The notes below the pieces were generated by a model, which saw only the letters and a program-made list of their open reading frames with translations, ran no database searches and was not told the DNA's origin. Source: Azospirillum sp. B510 (GTDB lineage Bacteria; Pseudomonadota; Alphaproteobacteria; Azospirillales; Azospirillaceae). From it: 64,000 nt of DNA. The stretch is from positions 372,001 to 436,000 of the forward strand of contig NC_013858.1 in NCBI RefSeq assembly GCF_000010725.1. Direction: 5' to 3'. The position numbers and the translations under genes are program-made. Shown here piece by piece: positions 8,777-17,190 of this stretch (position 1 is its first letter; every line of letters begins with the position of its first letter).

Positions 8777-9517
8777 TCACCCCACCCCCTCCAGCCACCC
8801 CACCGCGTCCTCCACGTCGCGCAGCTCCGCGACACCGTTGCCGGCCGGCCGCTCCACCATCACCACCGGCAGGCCGAGCCGGCGCGCCGCCTCCAGCTTG
8901 GCGTCGGTGGCGCGTCCGCCGCTGTTCTTGCTGACCACCACCTCCACCCCCTCCCCGCGCATCAACGCCAGTTCGCTCTCCATGGTGAACGGCCCGCGGT
9001 CGAGGATCAGGCTCATGCGCGGCAGGGCGGGCGGCGGGTCGGGCGGATCGACGGCGCGGATCAGATAGCGCTTGTCCGGCACCGCCTCGAAGGCCGCGAC
9101 CTCCTGCCGGCCGATGGTCAGGAACACGCTGTCGCCCAGGCCCCGCAAGGCCAGCGCCGCGGCCCCCATGTCCGGCACACCGATCCAGCGATCGCCCGGC
9201 CCGGCCACCCAGGCCGGCCGGGACAGCAGGCGCACCGGGACGCCGGCCAGCGCGCAGGCCGCGGCGGCGTTGGCGGAGATCCGCGCCGCGAAGGGATGGG
9301 TCGCATCGATCACCGCGCCGATGCCCTCGGCGCGCAAATAGCCGGCCAGCCCCTCAACCCCGCCGAAGCCGCCGATCCGGGTCGGCAGCGGTGGCAGCAC
9401 CGGATTCTTCGTCCGGCCGGCCAGCGACACGCGGGCGTCGATGCCGGGATGCCCGGCCAGCCGCTTCGCCAGCGCGGTCGCCTCCGTCGTGCCGCCCAGA
9501 ATCAGCACCTTGACCAT
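8777..9517 (-). CDS. cobK: CobK, precorrin-6A reductase
   Basis: CobK reduces precorrin-6A to dihydro-precorrin-6 with NADPH. The 246-residue protein opens with the nucleotide-binding motif VLILGGTTEATALAKRL, and further CobK blocks are IGAVIDATHPFAARIS and FLTIGRQEVAAF. It is read against the surrounding cob genes, between cobJ and cobL. The start codon is uncertain because a perfect 15-bp tandem duplication (9501-9530) covers it: the N terminus reads VKVL twice, so an upstream GTG at 9523 is also possible. Only 46 bases separate this ATG from the divergent cobL start. Confidence 0.92.
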   Translation of the reverse strand: MVKVLILGGTTEATALAKRLAGHPGIDARVSLAGRTKNPVLPPLPTRIGGFGGVEGLAGYLRAEGIGAVIDATHPFAARISANAAAACALAGVPVRLLSRPAWVAGPGDRWIGVPDMGAAALALRGLGDSVFLTIGRQEVAAFEAVPDKRYLIRAVDPPDPPPALPRMSLILDRGPFTMESELALMRGEGVEVVVSKNSGGRATDAKLEAARRLGLPVVMVERPAGNGVAELRDVEDAVGWLEGVG

Positions 9518-9530
9518 CAGCACCTTGACC
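9501..9530. repeat. 15-bp perfect tandem duplication across the cobK start
   Basis: ATCAGCACCTTGACC occurs twice head to tail (9501-9515 and 9516-9530). Because the unit is a multiple of three, the duplication adds five codons in frame at the N terminus of cobK, or puts a copy of the coding start in its leader. Confidence 0.9.
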
Positions 9531-9563
9531 AACTCCCCCTCCCCACCCGTCAGGATCGGCGCC

Positions 9564-10811
9564 ATGGATAGCATGGGAACGGGCCGCTGGCTCACCATCG
9601 TCGGCATCGGCGAGGATGGCTGGGACGGTTTGTCGCCCACCGCCCGCGCGGCGGTCGAGAGCGCGGCCATCCTCCATGGCGGCAGCCGTCATCTCGATCT
9701 CGTGCCGGTCGTTGCCGGACAGGAACGGCTGCCCTGGCCGTCGCCGATGACCGACGCCTTCCCCGGCCTGCTCGCCCGGCGCGGTCGGCGCGTCTGCGTG
9801 CTGGCGAGTGGCGACCCGTCCTGGTACGGGGTGGGCGCTACCCTGTCGCAACTCGTTCCGGCCGCGGAAATGACGGTGATCCCGGCGGCCTCGGCCTTCA
9901 GCCTCGCGGCATCCCGGCTCGGCTGGCGGTTGCAGGACTGCCGCTGCCTGACCGTTCATGGCCGACCGCTGGAGCAGGTTGTTCCGCATCTGCAACCAAA
10001 CTCTAAACTTCTGATTCTTTCCTGGGACGGAACGACTCCGGCCAAGCTCGCCGCCCTGCTGCGCGCTCGTGGCCTCGGCGCCTCGCGCCTGACCGTGCTG
10101 GAGGCGATGGGCGGCCCGCGCGAGGCCAGGCTGGACGCCACCGCCGACGACTGGTCCGCCGAGCGCGCCGCCGACCTCAACACAATGGCACTGGAGTGCG
10201 TCGCCGCCCCCGGCGCCCGCATCCTGCCGCTGGCCCCCGGCCTGCCCGACGACTGGTTCGAGCATGACGGCCAGATCACCAAGCGCGAGGTGCGCGCCGT
10301 CACCCTGTCCTTCCTGGCGCCGCGCCGGGGCGAACTGCTGTGGGATGTCGGCGCCGGATCGGGTTCCATCGGCATCGAATGGATGCTGCGCTGCCCCACC
10401 AACCGCGCCATCGCCGTCGAGCACCAGCCGGAACGGATCGCCCGCATCCTCGCCAACGCCACGAACCTCGGCGTGCCCGGCCTGACGCTGGCGCGCGGCA
10501 AGGCGCCGGCGGCGCTGGACGGGCTGAAGCGGCCGGACGCCATCTTCATCGGCGGCGGGCTGACGGCGGATGGCGTACTGGCGGCCTGCTGGAACGCCCT
10601 GCCCCCCGGCGGGCGGATCGCCGCCAACGCGGTGACGCTGGAAAGCGAGGCGGTGCTGATCGACGCGCACAAACAGCTCGGCGGCGAATTGACCCAGATT
10701 TCGATCGCCCGCGCCTCGGCGGTCGGCGGCTTCCGTGGCTGGCGGGCGGCGATGCCGGTCACGCTGTGGCGTGCCGAAAAGCCCTATGCGGAGGGCGCAT
10801 GGACCGCCTGA
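9564..10811 (+). CDS. cobL: CobL, precorrin-6Y C5,15-methyltransferase (decarboxylating)
   Basis: CobL methylates C-5 and C-15 and removes the C-12 acetate carboxyl, giving precorrin-8X. The 415-residue protein is a CbiE-CbiT fusion. The N-terminal CbiE half starts VGIGEDGWDGL and contains SGDPSWYGVG; the C-terminal CbiT-like half has the SAM-binding motif LWDVGAGSGSIGIEW near residue 258. The ATG at 9564 has AGGA 8 bases upstream; a second in-frame ATG is at 9573. The stop lies 13 bases inside cobE. Confidence 0.95.
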   Translation: MDSMGTGRWLTIVGIGEDGWDGLSPTARAAVESAAILHGGSRHLDLVPVVAGQERLPWPSPMTDAFPGLLARRGRRVCVLASGDPSWYGVGATLSQLVPAAEMTVIPAASAFSLAASRLGWRLQDCRCLTVHGRPLEQVVPHLQPNSKLLILSWDGTTPAKLAALLRARGLGASRLTVLEAMGGPREARLDATADDWSAERAADLNTMALECVAAPGARILPLAPGLPDDWFEHDGQITKREVRAVTLSFLAPRRGELLWDVGAGSGSIGIEWMLRCPTNRAIAVEHQPERIARILANATNLGVPGLTLARGKAPAALDGLKRPDAIFIGGGLTADGVLAACWNALPPGGRIAANAVTLESEAVLIDAHKQLGGELTQISIARASAVGGFRGWRAAMPVTLWRAEKPYAEGAWTA

Positions 10812-11242
10812 CGCCCGATGCCCCGCTGTTCGGCCCGGTCTTTGTCGGGCTGGGCTGCCGCCGTGGCTGCGGTTGGGAGGAGATCGCCGCTCTGGTCGCC
10901 GCCGCCTTCGACGAGGCGGCGCTGCCCGACGACGCGCGCCAGTTGGCGGCGCTGGCCGCCCCGGCGATGAAGGCCGAGGAGGCCGGGTTGACGGAAGCCG
11001 CCCGCGCGCTGGGATTGCCGCTGCGCTTCATCGAGGAGGACGCGATGCTGGCGGCGCAGGACCGCGTCCACACCCGCTCCTCAACCGTGCTGGCCGCCGT
11101 CGGGTTGGCCTCGGTGGCGGAGGCGGCGGCGCTCGCCGCCGCCGGATCGGGATCGCGCCTGCTGCTGCCGCGCCGCTCCACCCCGCGCGCCACCGTGGCG
11201 CTCGCCCTGCCGACCGTCGCCCTCTCGGAGACCCGTTCATGA
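10799..11242 (+). CDS. cobE: CobE / CbiG C-terminal-like cobalamin protein
   Basis: The 147-residue protein matches CobE, the stand-alone version of the CbiG C-terminal domain. Seen features are FVGLGCRRGCGWEEI near the N terminus, the central LAALAAPAMKAEEAGL block and the STVLAAVGLASVAEAAAL block. The precise biochemical role of CobE in the aerobic pathway is not settled; it has been linked to handling of early intermediates. It overlaps cobL by 13 bases and cobM by 4 bases (ATGA), so the three are surely co-translated. Confidence 0.88.
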   Translation: MDRLTPDAPLFGPVFVGLGCRRGCGWEEIAALVAAAFDEAALPDDARQLAALAAPAMKAEEAGLTEAARALGLPLRFIEEDAMLAAQDRVHTRSSTVLAAVGLASVAEAAALAAAGSGSRLLLPRRSTPRATVALALPTVALSETRS

Positions 11243-12000
11243 CCGTCCATTTCATCGGTGCCGGACCGGGCGCTCCCGACCTGCTGACCCTGCGCGGCCG
11301 CGACCTGATCGCGCGCTGTCCGGTCTGCCTCTATGCCGGCTCGCTGGTGCCGAGGGAGATCATCGCCCACGCGCCGTCCAACGCGCGGATCATCGACACC
11401 GCGCCGCTGACGCTGGAGGAGATCGTCGCCGAGTTCCGGGCCGCCCATGCCGCCGGCCAGGACGTGGCCCGGCTGCATTCCGGCGACCTGTCGGTCTACA
11501 GCGCCTTGGGCGAGCAAACGCGCGTCCTGCGGGACCTGGGCATCCCCTACAGCATCACCCCCGGCGTGCCGGCCTTCGCCGCCGCGTCGGCGGCGCTGGG
11601 GCGCGAGCTGACCCTGCCGGAGGTCAGCCAGACGCTGATCCTGACCCGCACCGAGGGCCGCGCCTCGGCGATGCCGGCCAACGAGACGCTGGAGGTGCTG
11701 GGCGCCTCGGGCGCCACCCTGGCGATCCACCTGTCGATCCACGTCATCGACCGGGTCGTCGAACGGCTGACCCCGCTCTACGGCGCCGACTGCCCGGCGG
11801 CGGTGGTCTATCGCGCGACCTGGCCGGACGAGCGGGTGCTACGCGGCACGCTGGCCGACATCGCGGCCCAGGTCGCGGCCTCGCCGATGGAACGCACAGC
11901 GCTGATCCTGGTCGGCCCGGCGCTCGGCCATGAGGAGTTCCGTTGCAGCGCGCTCTATGACGGCAGCCATGTACGGCGCTACCGGGGGCTGGGGGAGTGA
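11239..12000 (+). CDS. cobM: CobM, precorrin-4 C11-methyltransferase
   Basis: CobM methylates C-11 of precorrin-4 to form precorrin-5. The 253-residue protein has the tetrapyrrole methylase motifs HFIGAGPGAPDLLTLRG at its N terminus and LHSGDLSVYSALGEQ near residue 77, plus ITPGVPAFAAASAALG, the usual substrate loop. The start is in an ATGA overlap with cobE. The 3' end overlaps the convergent cbiD by 22 bases. Confidence 0.95.
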   Translation: MTVHFIGAGPGAPDLLTLRGRDLIARCPVCLYAGSLVPREIIAHAPSNARIIDTAPLTLEEIVAEFRAAHAAGQDVARLHSGDLSVYSALGEQTRVLRDLGIPYSITPGVPAFAAASAALGRELTLPEVSQTLILTRTEGRASAMPANETLEVLGASGATLAIHLSIHVIDRVVERLTPLYGADCPAAVVYRATWPDERVLRGTLADIAAQVAASPMERTALILVGPALGHEEFRCSALYDGSHVRRYRGLGE

Positions 12001-13088
12001 GCGCTTCCGACGATCCGCCCCTGGCGGTCGGTGACCAGCACCTCGACGGCGACCGGAGCGTCCTCCAGCACGTCCTGGGCGGCGCGGCGGGCCAGCTCGG
12101 CCACATGGTCGGCCAGGGCCAAGCCGGCGGCGTCCGCCATGCCCAGCACCTGCGCCGCCGTGTTGGCGCCGCGCGCCCGCGCGACCAGCTCCGGCCCGGC
12201 GCCGAGATCGGCCAGCCGCCCGGCCAGCCAGTCGAAATCGACACTGTTGCGCTTGCTGTGCAGGTCCATCAGCCCGCGCGCCAGCTTGCCGAACTTGGCG
12301 AAGCCGCCGCACAGGGTCAGGCGCGGCACCGGATGCCGGCGCAGATATTTCAGCGTGCCGCCGACGAAATCGCCCATGTCGAGCAGCGCCTGTTCGGACA
12401 AGCCATAGCGCGCCACCACCGCCTTTTCCGACAGATCGCCGGTGCAGGCCGCGACATGGGCCAGCCCGGCGGCGCGCGCCACGTCGATGCCGCGCTGGAT
12501 CGAGGCGATCCAGGCGGCGCAGGAATAGGGCACGACGATCCCCGTCGTGCCCAGGATCGACAGCCCGCCGAGGATGCCGAGCCGCCCGTTCATGGTCCGC
12601 TTGGCGAGCTGCTCGCCATTCTCCACCCCGACCTCGACCACCAGATCCGCCGGCTGGCCCGCCTCGGCCGCCGCCACCACCACCGCCTGGGCGATCATGG
12701 CGCGCGGCACCGGGTTGATGGCGGGTTCCCCCACCGCCAGCGGCAGGCCGGGCAGGGTCACGGTGCCGACGCCGGGACCGGCGCGGAACCCGACGCCGCC
12801 GCCGGGCGGGCCGCGCCACACCCGCGCCCGCACCAGCGCGCCATGGGTCACGTCGGGATCGTCGCCGGCATCCTTGACCACGCCGGCCATCGCCCAGGGA
12901 CCGTCCGGCCCCGCCCCCCGCTCCGTCACCGCCAGGGCGAAGGCCGGGGTCTGGCCGCCGGGCAGGGTCACGGTCACCGGATCGGGAAACTCCCCGCCGA
13001 ACAGCGCCACCGCCGCCGCCCGCGCCGCGGCGGTGGCGCAGGTTCCCGTCGTCCAGCCGCGGCGCAAGGGTGTAGCATGCTCCGGCAT
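11979..13088 (-). CDS. cbiD: CbiD, cobalt-precorrin-5B C1-methyltransferase type
   Basis: CbiD performs the C-1 methylation in the anaerobic pathway; some alphaproteobacteria use a CbiD homologue where CobF would act aerobically. The 369-residue product starts MPEHATPLRRGWTTGTCATAAA, the CbiD signature, and has TTGIVVPYSCAAWIASI and LCGGFAKFGKLARGLMDLH blocks. The ATG at 13088 gives standard length; in-frame ATGs at 13151 and 13169 would add a low-complexity Gly/Ala leader and collide with the divergent cobA start. No cobF is seen in the window. Confidence 0.92.
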   Translation of the reverse strand: MPEHATPLRRGWTTGTCATAAARAAAVALFGGEFPDPVTVTLPGGQTPAFALAVTERGAGPDGPWAMAGVVKDAGDDPDVTHGALVRARVWRGPPGGGVGFRAGPGVGTVTLPGLPLAVGEPAINPVPRAMIAQAVVVAAAEAGQPADLVVEVGVENGEQLAKRTMNGRLGILGGLSILGTTGIVVPYSCAAWIASIQRGIDVARAAGLAHVAACTGDLSEKAVVARYGLSEQALLDMGDFVGGTLKYLRRHPVPRLTLCGGFAKFGKLARGLMDLHSKRNSVDFDWLAGRLADLGAGPELVARARGANTAAQVLGMADAAGLALADHVAELARRAAQDVLEDAPVAVEVLVTDRQGRIVGSAHSPSPR

Positions 13089-13149
13089 GCCGCCCCCCTC
13101 CCCGGCACCCGCACCGCCTTCCGTCTTCTCCGAGCCCGAGTCCGCGTTC

Positions 13150-13965
13150 ATGTCGTCCCAGTCGTCCATTCCCGAAAGCGTCCTGGTCCCCTTCGCCCCC
13201 GGCAGCGTCTGGCTGGCCGGTTCCGGCCCCGGCGACCCCGGCCTGCTGACCCTGCTGGCGCTGCAAGGTCTAAGGCAAGCCGACGTCATCGTCCATGACG
13301 CGCTGGTCGGCGAACGGATCATGGCGCTCGCCAGCCCGTCGGCAAGGCTGGAATTCGCCGGAAAGCGCGGCGGCCGCCCCTCCGCCCACCAGCACGACAT
13401 CACCAGCCGCCTGATCGAACTGGCGAAGGAGGGGCACCGCGTGCTCCGCCTGAAGGGCGGCGATCCCTTCGTCTTCGGCCGCGGCGGCGAGGAGGCCCAG
13501 GCGCTGGCGGCCGAGGGCATCCCCTTCCGCATCGTCCCCGGCATCACCTCCGGCATCGCCGGCCCGGCCTATGCCGGCATCCCGGCGACCCACCGCGACA
13601 CCAACCAGGCGGTGATCCTGGCGACCGGCCATTCGCTGGGCGACGGGCCGGACTGGCGGGCGCTGGCGGCGACCGGGGTGCCGCTGATCCTCTATATGGG
13701 CTGGAAGGCGCTGCCGACCATCGCGGCGGAGCTGATGGCCGGCGGCCTGTCCGCCGACACCCCCGTCGGCGTGGTGACGGAGGCGACGACCCCCAACCAG
13801 AAAAGCCTCGTCACCAGCCTCGGCGCCTGCGTCGCCGATCTGGCGGCGAGCGGACTGGAGCCGCCCGCCATCATCGTCATCGGCGAGATGGTGCGGCTGC
13901 GCCCGGCGCTGGACTGGCTGCCGGCCCAGGCGGCGCTTCAGCATGCCAGGGAAGCCAATGGCTGA
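13150..13965 (+). CDS. cobA: CobA, uroporphyrinogen-III C-methyltransferase
   Basis: CobA makes precorrin-2, the entry point to the corrin branch, by methylating C-2 and C-7. The 271-residue protein contains VWLAGSGPGDPGLLTLLAL, then VRLKGGDP-type text (LRLKGGDPFVFGRGGEEA) and IVPGITSGIAGPAYAGIP. It lacks the N-terminal CysG dehydrogenase domain, so it is the stand-alone SUMT form. The ATG at 13150 is preferred over one at 13087, which would add a Pro-rich leader and abut the divergent cbiD start. It overlaps cobB by 8 bases. Confidence 0.94.
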   Translation: MSSQSSIPESVLVPFAPGSVWLAGSGPGDPGLLTLLALQGLRQADVIVHDALVGERIMALASPSARLEFAGKRGGRPSAHQHDITSRLIELAKEGHRVLRLKGGDPFVFGRGGEEAQALAAEGIPFRIVPGITSGIAGPAYAGIPATHRDTNQAVILATGHSLGDGPDWRALAATGVPLILYMGWKALPTIAAELMAGGLSADTPVGVVTEATTPNQKSLVTSLGACVADLAASGLEPPAIIVIGEMVRLRPALDWLPAQAALQHAREANG

Positions 13966-15271
13966 CGGCCTGATCGTCGCCGCCCCGGCGTCGGGCACCG
14001 GCAAGACGACGCTGACTTTGGGCCTGCTGGCGGCACTGCGCGCCCGTGGCCTCGCGGTCGGGGCGGTGAAGGCCGGGCCGGACTACATCGACCCGGCCTT
14101 CCACCGCGCCGCCACCGGGCGGCCGAGCGTCAATCTCGACACATGGGCGATGGGTCCGGATCTGCTGGACGGGTTGGCCGCCCGTGCCGCCGAGGGCGCC
14201 GAGCTGCTGGTCTGCGAGGCGCTGATGGGCCTGTTCGACGGGGTCGCCGGAGTCGGGGCCACCGGCACCGGCTCGACGGCGGAGATCGCGGCGCGCACCG
14301 GCTGGCCGGTGCTGCTGGTGGTCAACGCCAAGGGCCAGTCGCAATCGGCCGCGGCGCTGGTGAAGGGCTTCGCCACCTACCGCGACGATGTGACCATCGG
14401 CGGCGTCGTGCTGAACAATGTCGGCAGCCCGCGCCACACCGCGCTGGCCGGCGGCGCCATCGAGGCGCTGGGCATCCCCGTCCTGGGCGCCCTGCCGCGC
14501 GCGCCGGATCTCAGCCTGCCCGAACGCCATCTCGGCCTCGTCCAGGCCGACGAGACGGAGGGGCTGGCCGACCGGCTGGCCGCCCTCGGCCGCTTCATCG
14601 CCGGGCATGTCGATCTCGACCGCGTCGTCGCGCTGGCCAAGCCGTCCAGGGCCGGACGCGGCAGCGACGCCCCCGCCCTGCCACCGCTGGGCCAGCGCAT
14701 CGCCATCGCGCGCGACGCCGCCTTCACCTTCGTCTATCCGCACCTGACCGCCGGCTGGCGGGCGGCGGGGGCGGAGCTTTCCTTCTTCTCGCCGCTGGCC
14801 GACGAACCGCCACCACAGGACGCCGACGCCGTCTATCTGCCCGGCGGCTATCCGGAGCTGCATGCCGGCCGCCTCGCCGCCAACGCCACTTTCCGCAACG
14901 GCCTGCGGGAGGCGGCGCGGCGGGTGCCGGTCTATGGCGAATGCGGCGGCTACATGGCGATGGGCGAGACGCTGGAGGATGCCGATGGCGTCACCCACCC
15001 GATGACCGGGCTGCTGGGGGTGCGCACCTCCTTCGCCAGGCGGCGGCTGCATCTGGGCTACCGCCGGGCGACGCTGCTGGCCGACGGGCCGCTGGGTCCG
15101 GCCGGCACGCTGCTGCGGGGACACGAGTTCCACTACGCCTCGACGCTGTCCCGTGGCGACGACGCGCCGCTGTTGAGCGCCACGGCGGCGGATGGCGCCG
15201 ACCTCGGCGATCTCGGCAGCCGGCGCGGGCTGGCGCTCGGCTCCTTCTTCCACCTGATCGCGCGGGGGTGA
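13958..15271 (+). CDS. cobB: CobB, hydrogenobyrinic acid a,c-diamide synthase
   Basis: CobB amidates the a and c side chains of hydrogenobyrinic acid using glutamine and ATP. The 437-residue protein has an N-terminal P-loop (PASGTGKTT, about residues 10-18), the KAGPDYIDPAFHRAATG block and a C-terminal class I glutamine amidotransferase domain with nucleophile Cys in YGECGGYMAMG (about 328) and His in GHEFHYA. The ATG at 13958 overlaps the cobA stop; another at 13943 adds five residues. The product is the substrate for CobN. Confidence 0.95.
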   Translation: MADGLIVAAPASGTGKTTLTLGLLAALRARGLAVGAVKAGPDYIDPAFHRAATGRPSVNLDTWAMGPDLLDGLAARAAEGAELLVCEALMGLFDGVAGVGATGTGSTAEIAARTGWPVLLVVNAKGQSQSAAALVKGFATYRDDVTIGGVVLNNVGSPRHTALAGGAIEALGIPVLGALPRAPDLSLPERHLGLVQADETEGLADRLAALGRFIAGHVDLDRVVALAKPSRAGRGSDAPALPPLGQRIAIARDAAFTFVYPHLTAGWRAAGAELSFFSPLADEPPPQDADAVYLPGGYPELHAGRLAANATFRNGLREAARRVPVYGECGGYMAMGETLEDADGVTHPMTGLLGVRTSFARRRLHLGYRRATLLADGPLGPAGTLLRGHEFHYASTLSRGDDAPLLSATAADGADLGDLGSRRGLALGSFFHLIARG

Positions 15272-15274
15272 CGG

Positions 15275-15928
15275 ATGGAGGAGGATTTCACGGCGGCGGA
15301 GCGCGACGCGCTCTACAAGGCGATCTTCTCCCGCCGCGACGTGCGCGGCCAGTTCCGCCCCGACCCGGTGCCCGACGAGGTGCTGACCCGCATCCTGACC
15401 GCCGCCCACCATGCGCCGTCGGTCGGCTTCATGCAGCCCTGGAACTTCATCGTCGTCACCGACCAGGAGGTGAAGGCCCGCATCCACGCCGATTTCGCCC
15501 GCGCCAACCAGGAGGCGGAGGCGATGTTCGAGGGGGAGCGGCGCGGCCTCTACAGCCGGCTGAAGCTGGAAGGCATCCGCGAGGCGCCGGTCAATCTCTG
15601 CATCACCTGCGACCGCGAGCGCTCCGGCCCGGTGGTGCTGGGCCGCACCCACATGCCGGCGATGGACCTCTACAGCTGCGTCTGCGCCGTTCAGAATCTG
15701 TGGCTGGCGGCAAGGGCGGAAGGGCTGGGGGTGGGCTGGGTCAGCATCCTGCATGAAGAGGCGCTGAAGCGGACGCTCGGCATCCCGGAGCGGATCGTGC
15801 CGATCGCCTATCTCTGCCTCGGCCATGTCAGCCATTTCGAGACGGTGCCGGAGTTGGAGACCAAGGGCTGGCGCAAGCGCCTGCCGCTGGAGGAGCTGGT
15901 GTTCAGGGACCGCTGGCAGGGGGCGTGA
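15275..15928 (+). CDS. bluB: BluB, 5,6-dimethylbenzimidazole synthase
   Basis: BluB is a flavin-destroying nitroreductase-fold enzyme that cleaves FMNH2 with oxygen to make the lower ligand of B12. The 217-residue protein has the N-terminal FMN phosphate-binding RRDVRGQFRPDPV, then APSVGFMQPWNFIVV and the C-terminal GHVSHFETVPELETKGWRKR typical of BluB. The ATG lies 3 bases after the cobB stop. Its presence at the end of the cluster indicates that the organism makes true 5,6-dimethylbenzimidazolyl cobamide and needs oxygen to do so. Confidence 0.95.
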   Translation: MEEDFTAAERDALYKAIFSRRDVRGQFRPDPVPDEVLTRILTAAHHAPSVGFMQPWNFIVVTDQEVKARIHADFARANQEAEAMFEGERRGLYSRLKLEGIREAPVNLCITCDRERSGPVVLGRTHMPAMDLYSCVCAVQNLWLAARAEGLGVGWVSILHEEALKRTLGIPERIVPIAYLCLGHVSHFETVPELETKGWRKRLPLEELVFRDRWQGA

Positions 15929-16104
15929 ATGGGGTTTGGCGCATCCGGATTTTCGGCGCGGGCCAGACGCCGGTTGGAGGCCGCCCCTGGTTCGATCCTC
16001 GTGAAGGATTGCCTGATCCTCCATGACGCCGAACTGGAGATTGGGAGCGGCGGCGGCTGAACCTTATCTTGGTGGGCCGCGGATTGACCGGGGCGGAGGC
16101 TGCC

Positions 16105-17034
16105 ATGTTCAAGGAGACCGAATTCTCGCTGATCCTGGATCGCGTGACCTCCGAGCTGGGGGATGGCGTCCATGAAACGCGAATTCCCCGGCTGGCGGTG
16201 ATCCGCGCCGGCAGCCCGACCGAACAGCTCCACACGGTCTATGAGCCCTCCGTCTGTTTCGTCGCGCGGGGGGCGAAACGCACCATCGCCGGCGACCGGA
16301 TCCTGGATTACCGGGCCGGTCAGTATCTCGCCGTGTCGCTCGACCTGCCGGTGATCGGCCAGGTGACGCAGGCGACGGCCGAGAACCCCTATCTGTGTTT
16401 GCGCCTGACGCTTGATCCGGTGCTGCTCAGCGGCATGATCCTGGAGGCGGGATTGAGGGCGCCCGCGCGGATGGACCAGGGGCTGGCCCTGGCGGCCAGC
16501 CTCGCCACGGCGGAGATGATCGACGCGGCGTCCCGGATGGCGCGGCTGCTGGAAACGCCCGGCGCCATCCCGGTGCTGGCACCGCTGGTGGAACGCGAAC
16601 TCCTGTACCGCCTGCTGACCGCGGATCAGGGCGGCCTGCTGCACCGGATCGCGCTGGGGGAGAGCCGCGCCGCGCAGATCGGTTGCGCCGTCAAATGGAT
16701 CAAGGACAATTTCCGCGAACCGCTGCGCATCGAAACGGTGGCCGCCAAGGCCAACATGAGCCCATCGGCCTTCCACCAGCATTTCAAGGAGGTCACGGCG
16801 CTCAGCCCGCTGCAATACCAGAAGCAGCTTCGCCTGCTGGAGGCGCGGCGGCTGATCCTGGCCAATCTGGCGGATGCCGCAAGCGCCGGCTTCGCCGTGG
16901 GCTATGGCAGCCCGTCGCAGTTCAGCCGCGAATATGCCCGTCTGTTCGGGTTCCCGCCCATCCGCGATGCCGCCCGCCTGCGTTCCTCCCTGACCGGCGG
17001 CGATGCCGGCGCACGGCGGGCCGCCCAAGCCTGA
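16105..17034 (+). CDS. AraC-family transcriptional regulator
   Basis: The 309-residue protein has an N-terminal AraC_N-type sensing region (YEPSVCFVARGAKRTIAG) and two C-terminal helix-turn-helix segments, LRIETVAAKANMSPSAFHQHFK (in two parts, about residues 212-233) and ADAASAGFAVGYGSPSQFSREYARLFG. The ATG has GGAGG 5 bases upstream; a longer frame from a GTG at 16069 is less likely. It precedes a short-chain dehydrogenase on the same strand, a frequent pairing in which the regulator controls the enzyme in response to a small organic molecule. The ligand cannot be told from sequence. Confidence 0.88.
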   Translation: MFKETEFSLILDRVTSELGDGVHETRIPRLAVIRAGSPTEQLHTVYEPSVCFVARGAKRTIAGDRILDYRAGQYLAVSLDLPVIGQVTQATAENPYLCLRLTLDPVLLSGMILEAGLRAPARMDQGLALAASLATAEMIDAASRMARLLETPGAIPVLAPLVERELLYRLLTADQGGLLHRIALGESRAAQIGCAVKWIKDNFREPLRIETVAAKANMSPSAFHQHFKEVTALSPLQYQKQLRLLEARRLILANLADAASAGFAVGYGSPSQFSREYARLFGFPPIRDAARLRSSLTGGDAGARRAAQA

Positions 17035-17064
17035 CGATCAAGCCTGACGATCAAGCCTGACGAT
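17026..17064. repeat. Three perfect tandem copies of a 13-bp unit at the end of the AraC gene
   Basis: CAAGCCTGACGAT is repeated three times without mismatch (17026-17038, 17039-17051, 17052-17064). The first copy holds the stop codon of the regulator gene. Confidence 0.9.
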
Positions 17065-17190
17065 CAATTTCGGAGGATCGGGCAATCCCGCCGGACCTCT
17101 GGTCTACAGGCGAATGGCCGTCCGCCCCTATCCTTTCCTCCTCGGAACCGCAACCGACTGCGGTTTTCCATCGAAGTAAGGAAAACGGAC

